From the NCBI RefSeq assembly GCF_964204645.1, contig NC_134027.1:14126485-14190484 (forward strand): a stretch of DNA of 64,000 nt, written 5' to 3'. A program made the position numbers and the translations under genes. Below are positions 24,402 through 35,332 of this stretch, one piece after another (the first letter of the stretch is position 1; every line of letters starts with the position of its first letter). The notes below the pieces were generated by a model. That model was not told where the DNA came from, did not search any database, and saw only the letters and a list, made by a program, of their open reading frames with translations. Source of the stretch: Tubulanus polymorphus (lineage: Eukaryota > Nemertea > Palaeonemertea > Tubulaniformes > Tubulanidae).

Positions 24402-26501
24402 TTGAAGTCACACGTACCGGACCTATTCCTCTGGAAATCGCTCTCCACTATTGTTCAAGGCTCTGGAAAATATCATCAGCACAGAAAGTCTGTGGATCTT
24501 ACCAACCAACTGAATAAACTCATTGATTCCAGCCCTTGGACTAGATTTAGCAACACCGAAAACATAGTAAATTTGTCTTCAACCACGTTATCTTCTACTC
24601 AGTGTCAACTTCTCGGCTACGGTTTGAATTTTTCTCTTCCTCATCAAGATAAACATGTTTTAGACTTTGTCACCCAATTGGAATATCGCAAATCATCTCC
24701 GAACAGTTTGGACTATAACTTTATATTCATGAATCTACAGGCTATATGCGATCAACTCAACAGGAACCTTTTTGAATATCTACCTCGTCGATTTCGGCTC
24801 GCCCTCCAAGAACTACGGAAGTTAAAGACTATTAAAATATCTAAGGCTGATAAAGGTGGCAAGATTGTGATTTTAGATCTGGATAATTATAATGTTAAAA
24901 TGCAATCTCTCTTGGATAATCCTGGTGTTTATAAGAAACTTAAATCGAATCCTCTTCCTCGTATGCAAGCTAATTTCAACAGAAGTCTTTCGGATATTAT
25001 TAAACGTTTCCCCTCCGCTAAAGAAACTCTGAATAAGTTCCATTCACGTCTTCCCTCTTTACCATATATCTATGGATTGCCTAAAATTCATAAAGATAAT
25101 GTTCCACTGCGCCCTATAGTCTCCAATTGTAATTCTCCTACATACCGGTTATCTAAATTTCTCGCGAAACAGTTATCTCCGGTGCTCGGTTCGTTCTCTC
25201 CGTCGCACCTTCGCCATAATCAACACTTACTTGAACGTATTAAGAATATTATCCCTGGCAACGACAAATTTATATCATTTGATGTTACTTCCCTTTTTAC
25301 CAATGTTCCTCTTGGACCTACTCTTGATTTCTTAAAACGCAGATTACAATCACTTAACATTAACTTCGACATTCCTACGGATTGTATCATCGACCTTATC
25401 TCTATTTGTACGACGGACTCCTTTTTTGAATTCAACAATTGTTTTTACGAACAGACATTCGGTATCGCTATGGGAAATCCTCTAAGTCCTATTCTAGCTA
25501 ATTTATTCCTAGAACATGTTGAATCTGAAATATTGCCTCTTTACACTGATATTCACCCTAAAATCTGGCTCAGATATGTTGACGATGTTCTGGCTTTGGT
25601 TCCCTTTGACTTCAATGTTGATAACTTTCTTATATATTTAAACTCCCTTTACCCGTCTCTGGCTTTTACGTATGAATGGGAATCTAATAGTAAAATACCT
25701 TTTCTGGATGTTTTGATTTTTAACTGTGGATCCTTTTTGAAATTTGCGGTTTATAGGAAACCTACCAACGCTGAATCCTACCTCCATTACTTCTCTTTTA
25801 CTTCTCCGGATATTAAACTCGGTTTAGCTCAAGGATTATTTCTTCGCGCTTTGAGAATTTGCGACCCCTCATTTCTACCCGATGAAATTCACCATATTAA
25901 CCAATCTCTCAAAAAACTTGCCTACCCCGATTTCCTATTGAAAAAAGCTCTACTTAAAGCTCGTACTACGCATTTTAGAAATAACAACCTTAGAACTCCT
26001 ACGTTGGCTACCGATAAACAGCTTATCATTGTACCATATGTACCTTTCCTCGAGAATTCTAAAGTTTCTCTTCGGTCACTAAATAAACAACTCATCTTTA
26101 AATACAATAATAAACTTAGTAACATATTGATTAACAACAAACCGAAAACCGAATCCCTAAACTGTGGAATTTATAAAATACCTTGTAAAGTTTGCGACAA
26201 AGTATATATAGGAGAAACAGGTCGGAATCTTAATCAACGCATAAAAGAGCATAAATTAGATGTAAAAAACTTTAAACCTGAAAGCGGAGTTGCTAGTCAT
26301 GTTTTTCAGACTTCACACAATTTTGATTTTGCTAATGCTGAATTAGTTTACCCTTGCAGCGATAAAACTAGAAGACATATTTTGGAATCTGCATTAATTA
26401 TTGAAAATTCGAACAACGTTGTAAACCTTAACAATGGTTTTTCACCCCATAATAAACTTATATCAAAATTCCTCTGTAAACTGGTTAAACTCAACACTTG
26501 A
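24402..26501 (+). CDS. Penelope-like reverse transcriptase with GIY-YIG endonuclease
   Basis: A 699-codon frame. Approximate residues: N-terminal segment with NIVNLSSTTLSS and LLGYGLNF (about 55-77); KADKGGKIVILD (149-160); YGLPKIHKDNVPLRPIV (224-240); FDVTSLFTNVPL (294-304); GIAMGNPLSPILANLF (354-369); catalytic YVDD (392-395); PFLDVLIF (433-440). C-terminal GIY-YIG nuclease: GIY at 589, the CxxC insert KVCDK, YIG at 602, Arg of GETGRNLNQR, and a Glu in RRHILESALII near 662. All catalytic motifs are intact. The frame opens with TTG immediately after the inverted-copy junction and no upstream ATG is available, so the 5' end is truncated. RT copies the element RNA after the GIY-YIG domain nicks the target. 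Confidence 0.92.
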   Translation: MKSHVPDLFLWKSLSTIVQGSGKYHQHRKSVDLTNQLNKLIDSSPWTRFSNTENIVNLSSTTLSSTQCQLLGYGLNFSLPHQDKHVLDFVTQLEYRKSSPNSLDYNFIFMNLQAICDQLNRNLFEYLPRRFRLALQELRKLKTIKISKADKGGKIVILDLDNYNVKMQSLLDNPGVYKKLKSNPLPRMQANFNRSLSDIIKRFPSAKETLNKFHSRLPSLPYIYGLPKIHKDNVPLRPIVSNCNSPTYRLSKFLAKQLSPVLGSFSPSHLRHNQHLLERIKNIIPGNDKFISFDVTSLFTNVPLGPTLDFLKRRLQSLNINFDIPTDCIIDLISICTTDSFFEFNNCFYEQTFGIAMGNPLSPILANLFLEHVESEILPLYTDIHPKIWLRYVDDVLALVPFDFNVDNFLIYLNSLYPSLAFTYEWESNSKIPFLDVLIFNCGSFLKFAVYRKPTNAESYLHYFSFTSPDIKLGLAQGLFLRALRICDPSFLPDEIHHINQSLKKLAYPDFLLKKALLKARTTHFRNNNLRTPTLATDKQLIIVPYVPFLENSKVSLRSLNKQLIFKYNNKLSNILINNKPKTESLNCGIYKIPCKVCDKVYIGETGRNLNQRIKEHKLDVKNFKPESGVASHVFQTSHNFDFANAELVYPCSDKTRRHILESALIIENSNNVVNLNNGFSPHNKLISKFLCKLVKLNT

Positions 26502-26810
26502 TTTCCCCTTTGATTATTTGTTATTTGTTCTCTCATCAATTTCGTCTCTGACTTAACTTGTATTCACCTTTGTTTTAATTTAAGTGCCCCTTAGTTTGTC
26601 TTTCTTTTTACTACTGACTTTAAGTTTCATTTATAATTATACTCACTATTGTTGTTTATAATCACCCCTTAGTTTGCTTCCCTTTAATCTATTTTAGCGT
26701 GTAACTGTTTCTACGTTAATTTTCCTTTAGTTTGTATCATCTCTGATTACTTGAATTAGTCTCTTTGTCCCTGGATTGTATATATATCTCATAATTTCTG
26801 TAGTATCTCA

Positions 26811-26856
26811 TTATTCCTGAAGATGACTATTAGGATATAGTCGAAACGTTGAATAA
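26811..26856 (+). ncRNA. hammerhead-like ribozyme motif of the Penelope-like element
   Basis: TTATTC (helix I strand), CTGAAGA core, hairpin gactat-taggat-atagtc, GAAAC, GTT, then GAATAA closing helix I (6 bp). As in described Penelope-like hammerheads, helix III is minimal (ACGT, self-complementary), suggesting dimer cleavage. One extra U lies between CUGANGA and helix II. It is located about 310 bp after the RT stop. Confidence 0.65.
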
Positions 26857-26945
26857 ACTACTATCTCGAAGTTTCATTTTCGGACTTTTTATTATCATTG
26901 TGGGATTCTCTCCTCATACAGTTTCTAGCTTCATGATTTCTAAAT

Positions 26946-27449
26946 TATAGTTAGCCTATGTAGCCTATAGTGAATAGTTGATTAGTGAATTGTTTCACTC
27001 TTTTCATTTTGACTTGAAATTTAGGCTAAAATATTCTCTGTGGGAACCCTGCAAAGATGATATATTTCTAGTTAGTTGGACTTACCAGTCAAATGAAGTA
27101 CATTGTGGTATTCATATGCGGCTCGAATTATTCTTCGACACAGCTGGGTGTGCGACTCTTCATTTTTCAAATCTTTGTTTCTTGAATCGCTCTTTGGATT
27201 ACTCCATGGAATGTCTGATGGCCACCATGGCGTTCTTTTTGCCTCATTTCCCCATCTTGGAATTTTTTCGCAATTTGGGTTTTCAATAAGTTTCGATAAT
27301 AATACCACTGTTGGAACTATAACGCGGAGATCAATCAGCGGTATCTTATTTAATGATCGTCCATGCACAATTCTTAAATCTGGGAGCTCATATACAGGTT
27401 CGTCGATAACAATATCCTACGTTGCTGGTGGTGCTATTTCCATCGTCGT
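26946..27449 (-). pseudogene. NRF1/P3A2-like gene fragment, dispersed copy
   Basis: Nearly identical to the exon and following intron at about 48480-48980 in opposite orientation. The minus frame contains RTPWWPSDIPWSNPKSD and CRRIIRAAYEYH, related to the WWPxDIPW segment of the NRF1/P3A2/Ewg DNA-binding domain. The copy includes 120 bp of downstream intron, so it is a genomic and not a spliced duplicate. It breaks off at cgacgatgg next to a perfect 31 nt palindrome. Confidence 0.65.
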
Positions 27450-27452
27450 GTT

Positions 27453-27483
27453 CTAATCTAATATCGCCCCGATATTAGATTAG
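27453..27483. repeat. perfect palindrome at element junction
   Basis: ctaatctaatatcg, spacer ccc, and the exact complement cgatattagattag (14 bp arms), sitting between the NRF1-like fragment and the 3' end region of the gypsy element. Confidence 0.85.
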
Positions 27484-27782
27484 CTTAATTTAGCCACGAC
27501 TATATAAACGGAATACTACGCGACATACCCTTGAGTTAAAACCTTCCAATATCAAGAGCTTTAATAGAAGCAACGAGAAAGTCAGCTTTAAACAAAATTA
27601 TCTTTATTAACCACATACTAACCACATACTAACCAACATACTACAAATTCTCCTCCCCTAGGAAAAGAGAAAATCTGACCTCAGATATACATTTGCAATA
27701 AGTCAACAAAACGACATTTTTTACTATTTTTTTATTCCGAATAAAACAACAATTAAAATAATCAGAAATGTAGCAACTCAAA
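27484..27782 (-). other. 3' untranslated end of Ty3/gypsy element, partial LTR candidate
   Basis: After the pol stop the element strand has a purine tract (aggggaggagaa, 27659-27648) followed by TGTAGTATGTTGG, a good polypurine tract/LTR start. About 170-190 bp of putative LTR follows before the palindrome. I found no matching LTR on the 5' side, so the element is probably truncated or rearranged here. Confidence 0.5.
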
Positions 27783-30700
27783 TTAACCATTATCATGAAG
27801 CATAGACGCGAGCGCCGACAATAAGGCAGAATTTCCCGCAACACCGGGATCTTTACTCCTCTCGATCAACCACTCAGCTCTATCCTTCCAGGTATCCTTA
27901 GTTACAGTCATCTGATTCAGCACATAATCTCCAGAAGCTACCCAACCAGGCGGTTTTCGTTCACGAACACTCCTTCTAGGAACTTCCGGACTATGTTCAT
28001 CCAAATCATCAGCAACTTCCACATTTCCATTCTCCGAACTTGAGCTACTCTCTGAATCTTCAACCTCGACTTCATCAGAATCCTCATGATCATCAACATC
28101 AGATTCCTCATGAACACCAACAGGATTATCTCGTGGAACTACCAACCAACCATCATCTTCTTCAGAGGAATCAAAACTGGAATCCAAGACAACGGATGGC
28201 TGTTCAGTTTGTTTCTTCAACTCAGGTTTCTTCTTGACAACAGTAGAGACTTTCTTCCTACCTGGATCGTCACGTAGTGGGGCAGCCAACGGTAACAACA
28301 TGTTTCTGTGCATAGTCCGTATTCTACCACCACCAACTGGTTCAACAACATATACTGGCACATCAGGCGACACTCTCCGTTTAACCTCGTACGGTGTTGT
28401 CTCCCACTTGTCTGCAATCTTGTGCTTTCCCTTGAAGCCTACTCTCTTCAACAATACCAGGTCACCTTCGACTAACTCTACACCTCTAGCCTTTCTGTCG
28501 TAATAGACCTTCCTGCTTGCACCAGCATCTATTATCCTTTGTTCTGCCAAATTCCACGCAGTGGTCAAACTTCTTTGTAATCTTTTTGTATATTGAGTAA
28601 GACTTTCACTGGGCAATGTTAAGAAACCATAAGTACCATCGACGGACAATCTCGGATGACGACCAAAAAGCAAATAATATGGTTCATACCCTGTAGTCTC
28701 ATGTGGCGTGCAATTGTATGAATACACCAACGAATTTATGTACTCCGACCAATCAGTCTTCTTATCCTCAGCTAACGAACCCAATAAACGTAATAAACTC
28801 TGGTTGAATCTTTCTACGACTGCATTACCTTCCGGATGATACGGTGTTGTCCTCGACTTATCCATGTTAAACAGCTTACACAACTCCTTGATGATACGAC
28901 CCTCGAAATTCTGTCCTTGGTCTGCGTGGAGACGAGCAGGAGCACCAAACTTGGAGATAACATGGTCGAATAACACACGAGCAGTAGTTTTTGCAGTTTG
29001 GTTACGAGTCGGAATTGCCAATGAATACTTCGTAAAATGATCGGTGATTACAAGGATGTTCTCAAAACCACGCGACTTCTCCAGAAAATCCACACAAAGC
29101 AGTTCAAATGGATATGAGGTCTCAACATTTACGAGTGGAGCAACTTGAGTCGGAGTAGACGTCTTGTGCAGCACACACTGCTTACATGTCTTCAGGTGCG
29201 TCTCAATGTCATTCCTCATACCAGGCCAGTAGAACCGAGTCTTAACAAGTGATAACGTTTTGTCCCTTCCTTGATGTCCCATCTGGTCATGTAATGAGTG
29301 CAACACGTCTTTCCATTCAGATTCTGGTAACAATACACGCTCCTTAACAACACCACGATCTACAATCCGACGATACACCACACCATCTTTCACAGTCAAC
29401 CTCGGAATTTGTCTCCTATACTTCATCTCGCCAGGACCTTCAATCTGAAACTTCTTTTCATCAAGTAAATGTTTCTTCAAACGATTAATAACTGGATCGG
29501 TTTCTTGAAGTTCAATCAACCGTGTTGGATCTACCAGAATTAAATCTTCAAACGTATCATCTTCAACTTCCAACTTTGCAGCACATACAGCAGAAACAAC
29601 ATCACAGGACAACGACTGACAGGTAGCAGTTCTAGACAGAACATCTGCATCAACCATTTCCTTTCCGCTCTGGTACACAATCTCAACGTCGTAGGTAGAG
29701 ATAGCTTGCAGCCAACGATGAGATGTAGCGTCTATCTTTGCTGATTTCAGTACATAGCTCAACGGGTTATTATCTGTTTTCACCAAGACTTTACTCATAT
29801 AGATGTAGTCGTGAAACTTCTCAAGAGCCCACTTGAGTGCCAGGAACTCCAATTTATGGACCTCGTAGTTTTCTTCTGCATGATTCAAAGTGCGACTAGC
29901 ATACCCAATCACATGCAACTTACCATCATCACCAGTCTGGTATAACACGGATCCTAACCCAGATCTAGACGCATCGGTGTGAAGCTCAAAAGGCTTTGAG
30001 TAATCCGCAAACTGAAGTACAGGTGGCGACATTAAACATTCTCTGATACTATCAAAAGCCTTCTGCAGATTCTCATTCCATTCAACTGATTCTTTCTTTC
30101 GACCTTTCTCCGTATACCCAACAAGTAAGTCTGTTAACGGTTTCGCAAGTTTAGAATAACCTTTGATGAATTTCCTATAATACCCACTAAAACCAAGGAA
30201 ACTTCGGACGTCAGCAATCGTCTCAGGAACTGGCCACTTCTTGATCGCCTCAGCCTTCGCAGGATCTGGTTCTAAACCAGCGGCAGACACCTTATGTCCC
30301 AGAGAAACGACGCTCGGTAGACCAAAATCGCATTTCGACGGCTTGAGCTTCAGACCAGCAAGAAACAACCTCTCAAAGACCTCTTCTAGTTTATCCAGGT
30401 GATCATCGAAATCTAGCGCAAAGATACAAATAACGTCTATATACACAAGTACACCTCTCAAACATAAATCTGATAAGCACGTCTTCATGAGCCGCTGGAA
30501 AGTTGCTGGCGCGTTGGTTAATCCGAACGGCATTTGGTTTAATTCGTAGAAGCCATACCCAGGACCAACGTTGAACGCAGTCTTACACTTATCCTCTTCT
30601 TTCATGGACACCTGCCAGTAGCCGGACTTCAAGTCTAAACAGGTAAAGTACTTTGCACCCGACATCCGAGAAAGTAGATCATCGACCCTCGGCAACGGAA

Positions 30701-31931
30701 ACTGATCCCTGATGGTACGCCCATTCAAAGCTCTCTAATCAATGCAAAACCTCAGTTCACCACTCTTCTTCCGCACGAGTACAACTGGCGATGCAAACGG
30801 ACTGTTTTAATGACGGATAACACCTGCCTCCAACATAGACTTGAGATGTTCCCGAACCTCCTTAATCATAGATGGCGGAATGCGTCCGTATCACTCAGAA
30901 AACGGTGTATTATCCTTAAGGTTGATCTCGTGTTCCAGTACAGTGGTCTTGCCCATGTCCAGATCACCAACAGCGAAGACTTTTCTCCATTTAACCAACA
31001 ACTTCTGGAGCTTTCGCAGTTCCTCATGGGTTAACGCAGATTTCTCGAATCTAAATAGTTTCAGAAATTCTTCATCTGTCATATTAGCATCGGACGTATC
31101 GGCTCCTATTGACTGTATGCATGGATAAATAGTTGAACAGGTTTGAAGAGTACATAAAACAGCATGAGGCTTGATAACAACGGATTCCTGACTTGTGATT
31201 CGAACGATAACACTAATCCTACTACACTTGGACGACTGTACATAACTAACAGTGGGTAACAGCATCACTTCACCAGGCAATGTACTTCCAACATCTGACG
31301 TGATGACTTGTTGACCCTTATCATCTTTAGAAGTTCGACGAATACCACTTATGGTCATCTGCATCATTGGTGGAACAATCACTTCCCTAGTAGTTCGGAC
31401 ACAGTCTGAATTCTTCGTAGACCTCCTACGCTGCATAAGTATCCTGGTCATCTTGATACCAGCATCATCAGTATTACCACCAAACTGTGTGAGTACGTTC
31501 ATGCCAACAAGAACTGGAACCTTCAGATGATAATCTGTATCAGAAACAACCAAACAAAACATCGGAACGACTTCATCATCAAGTGTTAGTTCCATTAGTA
31601 CACAACCCAGATACGGTAGAACATCACCAGCTACTGTCCTGACTTCCAAGACCTCACCGACTGAAGTCATCTGATCCAATTTACCACATTTCTTCACAAA
31701 ACCGAGACTAACAGTCGAAACCATTGAACCAGTGTCTAACAAAACAGTACATGAAACTCCATCGACAGCGGCAGCAACTTCATTTGGACCACCAATGAGT
31801 TTACCCAAGAAGTCATCTTTATTTACATTATATACAGGATCGCGACTTAATGTTTGTCGGACACCCGGCATCCGTCGCTCGATACCGGCTCCTCTCCGTT
31901 TCCCTTCCACGGCTTCATACAGTTTCTCCAA
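27783..31931 (-). pseudogene. Ty3/gypsy pol: protease, RT, RNase H, integrase; inactivated
   Basis: Minus strand. 31931-30891 carries protease (VLLDTGSMVSTVS). 30728-27783 (981 codons) carries RT (PLPRVDDLLSRMSGAKYF; GYGFYELNQMPFGLTNAP), RNase H (PFELHTDASRSGLGSVLYQ; VLVKTDNNPLSYVL), integrase zinc finger (H..H then CKQC), the DD35E core (VDFLEK; LHADQGQNFEG; NAVVERFN) and a C-terminal region with PYEVKRRV. Between the two parts the same frame continues through three in-frame stops (TGA after TPFSE, TAA after VIRH, TAG in the CID-RALN motif). The RT catalytic box reads VYIDVICIF instead of the expected YxDD, so the second catalytic Asp is Val. The integrase half is intact. A long acidic C-terminal extension (SDVDDHEDSDEVEVED) follows. 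Confidence 0.9.
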
Positions 31932-32865
31932 AAATGACCGGATTCACCGCAATTATAACAACGCCTATTCTCTGATGACCACTGGTACTGTCCACGACCG
32001 TTGCCACGTCCACGAAAATTACCGCGATAATTACTAAAACGACGCGAATTATTGTTACCGCGCGAACGAAAATTTCAGCGAAATGACTGCGATGGTTGAA
32101 AACGCTTCCACCTCATCTATAGGCTGGTCAGTCTTCTCACTTTTATCCAGGAGCTTATCCAGTTTGGAATCTAGAGATGACATAGATGGTTCGGCAGGTA
32201 CAGCAGCAACCTTGACCTTGGAACTAGAAGCAGCAGTGGTAGCACCCTCCTCGTTTACAGAAGTTGGAATTAACTCCTGTTCCAACTTACGCGCCTCAGT
32301 CACCATACTCGAAAAAGTTTTAGCAGTATCTTCCAAATATGACCGAATACACATGCGCAGCTGAACGTTGAGTAAACCACCATAAAACTGAGATCAGCAT
32401 AGCTTCTGTGATCTGAGCTGCAGACTTCGATCTGATGTCCTCCAACCGACAACTCCAATCTGCAACATTCTCACCAGCCTTTTGTTTACTTGTGTAGAAT
32501 ACACCTAAAACTTGAGTGGGCATCAACACTTCACCAAAAACGACCTCAAACTTCGCTAAAATCTGCGTTGACTTAACATTCTCACCCAAATTAATCACGA
32601 TGTCAGCAGCATTACCACGGAGCGAACGCCGAATAGCTTGAATAATGGTAGGTTCACCTAGTGACTGATCTGACATTAAAGATTTTAACTCATGATGCCA
32701 TTGTTTATATGACACCTCATTTTTACCTACTGTACCGGAGAATGTAGACAGGCGAGGAGTATGCAGCACAACGCCTGGCTTTGGATCGGGCTTATCCCCG
32801 GTCATGATGAATATTAAAATGAGGAATGCAAGGGGAATTATTTTAAACATGTATAGGTTAAACAA
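31932..32865 (-). pseudogene. Ty3/gypsy gag, PNMA-like capsid and CCHC knuckle
   Basis: Gag starts around 32816 with MTGDKPDPKPGVVLHTPRLS (an upstream in-frame ATG is at 32865) and has a capsid segment resembling paraneoplastic-antigen-type Gag (SYKQWHHELKSLM; IIQAIRRSLRGNAADIV; FYTSKQKAGENVADWS). A frameshift near 32340 moves to MCIRSYLEDTAKTFSSMV, another leads to an Arg/Gly/Asn-rich stretch and CYNCGESGHFWRNC around 31950. The knuckle is in a different frame from the protease, as expected for a -1 Gag-Pol frameshift or from decay. Confidence 0.8.
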
Positions 32866-34134
32866 TAAGCAAATAATGTTTGACGACCAGGTACTGCCAA
32901 TTTAAGTCATTATGACTAACCTTTAACACAAAACACTTAATTTACCTACCTAACCTACCGTTAATTAAACCTGAAATCAAAGTAAGGGCTGTTATTTTAC
33001 ACCATAACCTTACTTCAACCACTACACTAAACTAAATCCACACTAAAGCAAATGCAAATAAAACTTTACACCATAAGCATACACTAATCAAATTGAAAAA
33101 TAATAATAATTTACCAAGAATTGAAATTAGTTTAAATAATAATATAATAATTCACCAAAAGTTGAATTGAATTGAATTGATAATCAAATAATAATCTACC
33201 GAAAGTTGAATTGTTAATTAAATAATAATTTGATGAAAGTTGAAATAAATTAGAATAATTACAGAAATAAATTGAAATTAAATAGCAGTAATGTACCAGG
33301 AATCTCCCTAGCTACATAAGAATTGAATCAAGATTATTAAAAATATATAAAAAACAAAAAGACAAAATCAAAGTAAGCAGATAATTCACCAAACTTAGGT
33401 GAAAGACAGAATAGACACAATATTTCTACTTATTTAATTACCTGTGAAACCACCGGGCGGCAGCACCTGCTAGAGCAGTAAATGAATTTGAGTTAATACC
33501 GAAATATACCCCCAGGTGGCAACATAAACTGAAACATTGTTCAACACCTGAAATTAGTATACCCCTAGTACCCACAATTTACACCAGCTCAGTTTGCAGA
33601 GAAACCCTGACAAAAGCAAAATGATAGGAAAACAAAAATAAAATACACAGCAAATTGATAAGTGTTTCTCTAGCTCAGAGACACACAAAGCAAAATAAAG
33701 TTTATAAACTGAAAATGTTCAACGCAGGACACACACAGGACAACACAATGCTAGCTAGCTATCACAACTACAGCTCCACACACCGTCTCTTCTATAACCA
33801 TATCACGATCACGAATATATGATGAAATCTCCAATAATCTCAGAAGAGTGTCAATATGCAGACTATATCACTTCATAAACACAAATTTTCCATCCGACCT
33901 TGACCTTAAAATTTCCAAATCACAGTTTTGCGGACAATCCAGAGTTCAAGGTCACTCGACAAATCTCAACAGTTCCATATACTCGTGTATATAGATTAAT
34001 AATCAATGTTTTTAAGATTCAACTCACGTACGTCTGACGTCACAGCTCACTAAATCGACGAAACTGCATATTATCAAATTCACGACGAGTTGACGATCTT
34101 CTCAATTTTCAACATCCAGGTGGCGCTACAGTGT
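32866..34134 (-). other. gypsy 5' untranslated region, AT-rich
   Basis: About 1.3 kb between the primer binding site and gag. It is AT-rich, with degenerate repeats of gaaagttgaattg/aataataatt (33100-33260), and has no coding signal. Confidence 0.55.
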
Positions 34135-34150
34135 CCTGTCGCGGACGCCA
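34135..34150 (-). other. candidate primer binding site of gypsy element
   Basis: On the element strand TGGCGTCCGCGACAGG follows ctgttatat, preceded by an LTR-like stretch with AATAAA signals (34160-34200). It fits a tRNA 3'-end complement (TGG start). Confidence 0.5.
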
Positions 34151-34303
34151 ATATAACAGCCAGGAACGATACCCTCTTTTATTCCGGATACTTTTATTTA
34201 TCTAATCTTGGAACCACGTTGGGCTGGACGGAATGTCATTGAAAAGGTACTACTGGGAACTTCTGACGAGTGAAACAGAAGCGGCTGTCACAGGTTCTTT
34301 GGG

Positions 34304-35271
34304 CAGAGCTGCCAACTCATAGTTTTCTCTCATCCTACTCATATCCATGTTTCATCCTATTTTTTCAGATCACATCCTATTTTTGGTTTCCAAAAATCAA
34401 GAAAACATAAACCGGAAAATCAATATTGAAATCTTTATTTCGACAACATTCACGACAACATTTTAGCCATGAGAGCAATATTATGTTCAACTAAGAAGTA
34501 TGTGAACAATACTTCTGTACGAATCACTGACAAATCATCATCTTCATTCTGGCTAGGACGCAAGAAGTGGGAAATTTTCCTAAACTTAGCTTTATCTTTG
34601 TGGCCAGTAGTACCAAAGTGCTTTACAAGGTCACTACTCCCACCATGGGATACTGATACATCAATCCCGCAAATGTTACAATAAGCAAAATACCGAGACG
34701 ATTTTGACCTTGTGATGCAAGGGAATTTCTGCGTATAGACATTTAAGAACGTTTGTTTACGTATCTCCGGTCCGGTTCCACTACGTTTCGTTTTTTTTTG
34801 CCGAAGATCCTTCGTTACCAGCATCAGCTGCCGCCGCATGATTGGCACGCTCCTCTTCGTCATTTGAATCGGACATATTGTTCACTTTTATTGTTAAAAT
34901 TACAAAGAACAAGCCGGCACACGCCGCGAACAGGAAGCCGCCATCTTTGATACCGTCAATCGACAGACGTCCTAAGTAGCGAACACAACCGTCGCAATAC
35001 TGCGGTGTGAGATCAAAAGTCTAAGATACGATAGAAAATACGTAATATTTATTTACTTTAACAACATATCTTGAAATATTATCGTACTAAAAGACAATTC
35101 ATTGTATTATCGTATGCATTAAACGACCGGGTCGTATTAGTTTGCCGTACAGCGTATCATCGTACAGTTACTAGCTCCCGGTCGTATTGATTTGTTGTTC
35201 AGCGTATCGTTGTACGTTCAATGCACCAATCGTACGAAAATACGACGATATCGTACTGGTTGGCAGCCCTG
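34304..35271 (-). mobile_element. deleted hAT-type transposon inside the gypsy LTR region
   Basis: Terminal inverted repeats CAGAGCTGCCAAC (34304) and CAGGGCTGCCAAC (complement, ending 35271), flanked by TTTGGG on both sides (34298-34303, 35272-35277), six matching bases of a hAT 8 bp duplication. The right part has two subterminal repeats (ggtcgtatt.gtttg...cagcgtatc) near 35127-35210. Only an N-terminal transposase piece remains. Confidence 0.75.
34450..34863 (-). pseudogene. hAT transposase N-terminus with BED-like zinc finger
   Basis: 137 codons. SRYFAYCNICGIDVSVSHGG then LVKHFGTTGHK is a CxxC...HxxxxxH zinc finger as in hAT transposases, and the segment ending TYFLVEHNIALMA is the usual continuation (xxHNL/IA). 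The catalytic core is absent: the frame ends about 150 bp before the element terminus. Nothing else in the element codes for the rest. Confidence 0.75.
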
Positions 35272-35332
35272 TTTGGGACCTGTACTCACACACACCATGA
35301 TAGGATGCACATCTCTCCAAACGATACTCAGC

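Larger units (their letters stand above)
22872..26927. mobile_element. Penelope-like retroelement with head-to-head inverted partial copy
   Basis: The insertion is bracketed by a 12 bp direct repeat atacagtttcta (22872-22883 and 26916-26927). Inside, 22917-24395 is a base-for-base inverted copy of 25439-26917 (1479 bp, no indel seen), and 24396-25438 is the unique centre. The plus copy encodes RT plus GIY-YIG. Inverted or tandem partial copies fused to a Penelope-like element are a known feature of this class. Identity of the arms means a very recent event. Confidence 0.88.

Noticed and set aside
27103-27456. 117-codon plus-strand frame
   Set aside because: Shadow of the NRF1-like minus-strand sequence; the same reverse frame appears opposite the copy at 48 kb.
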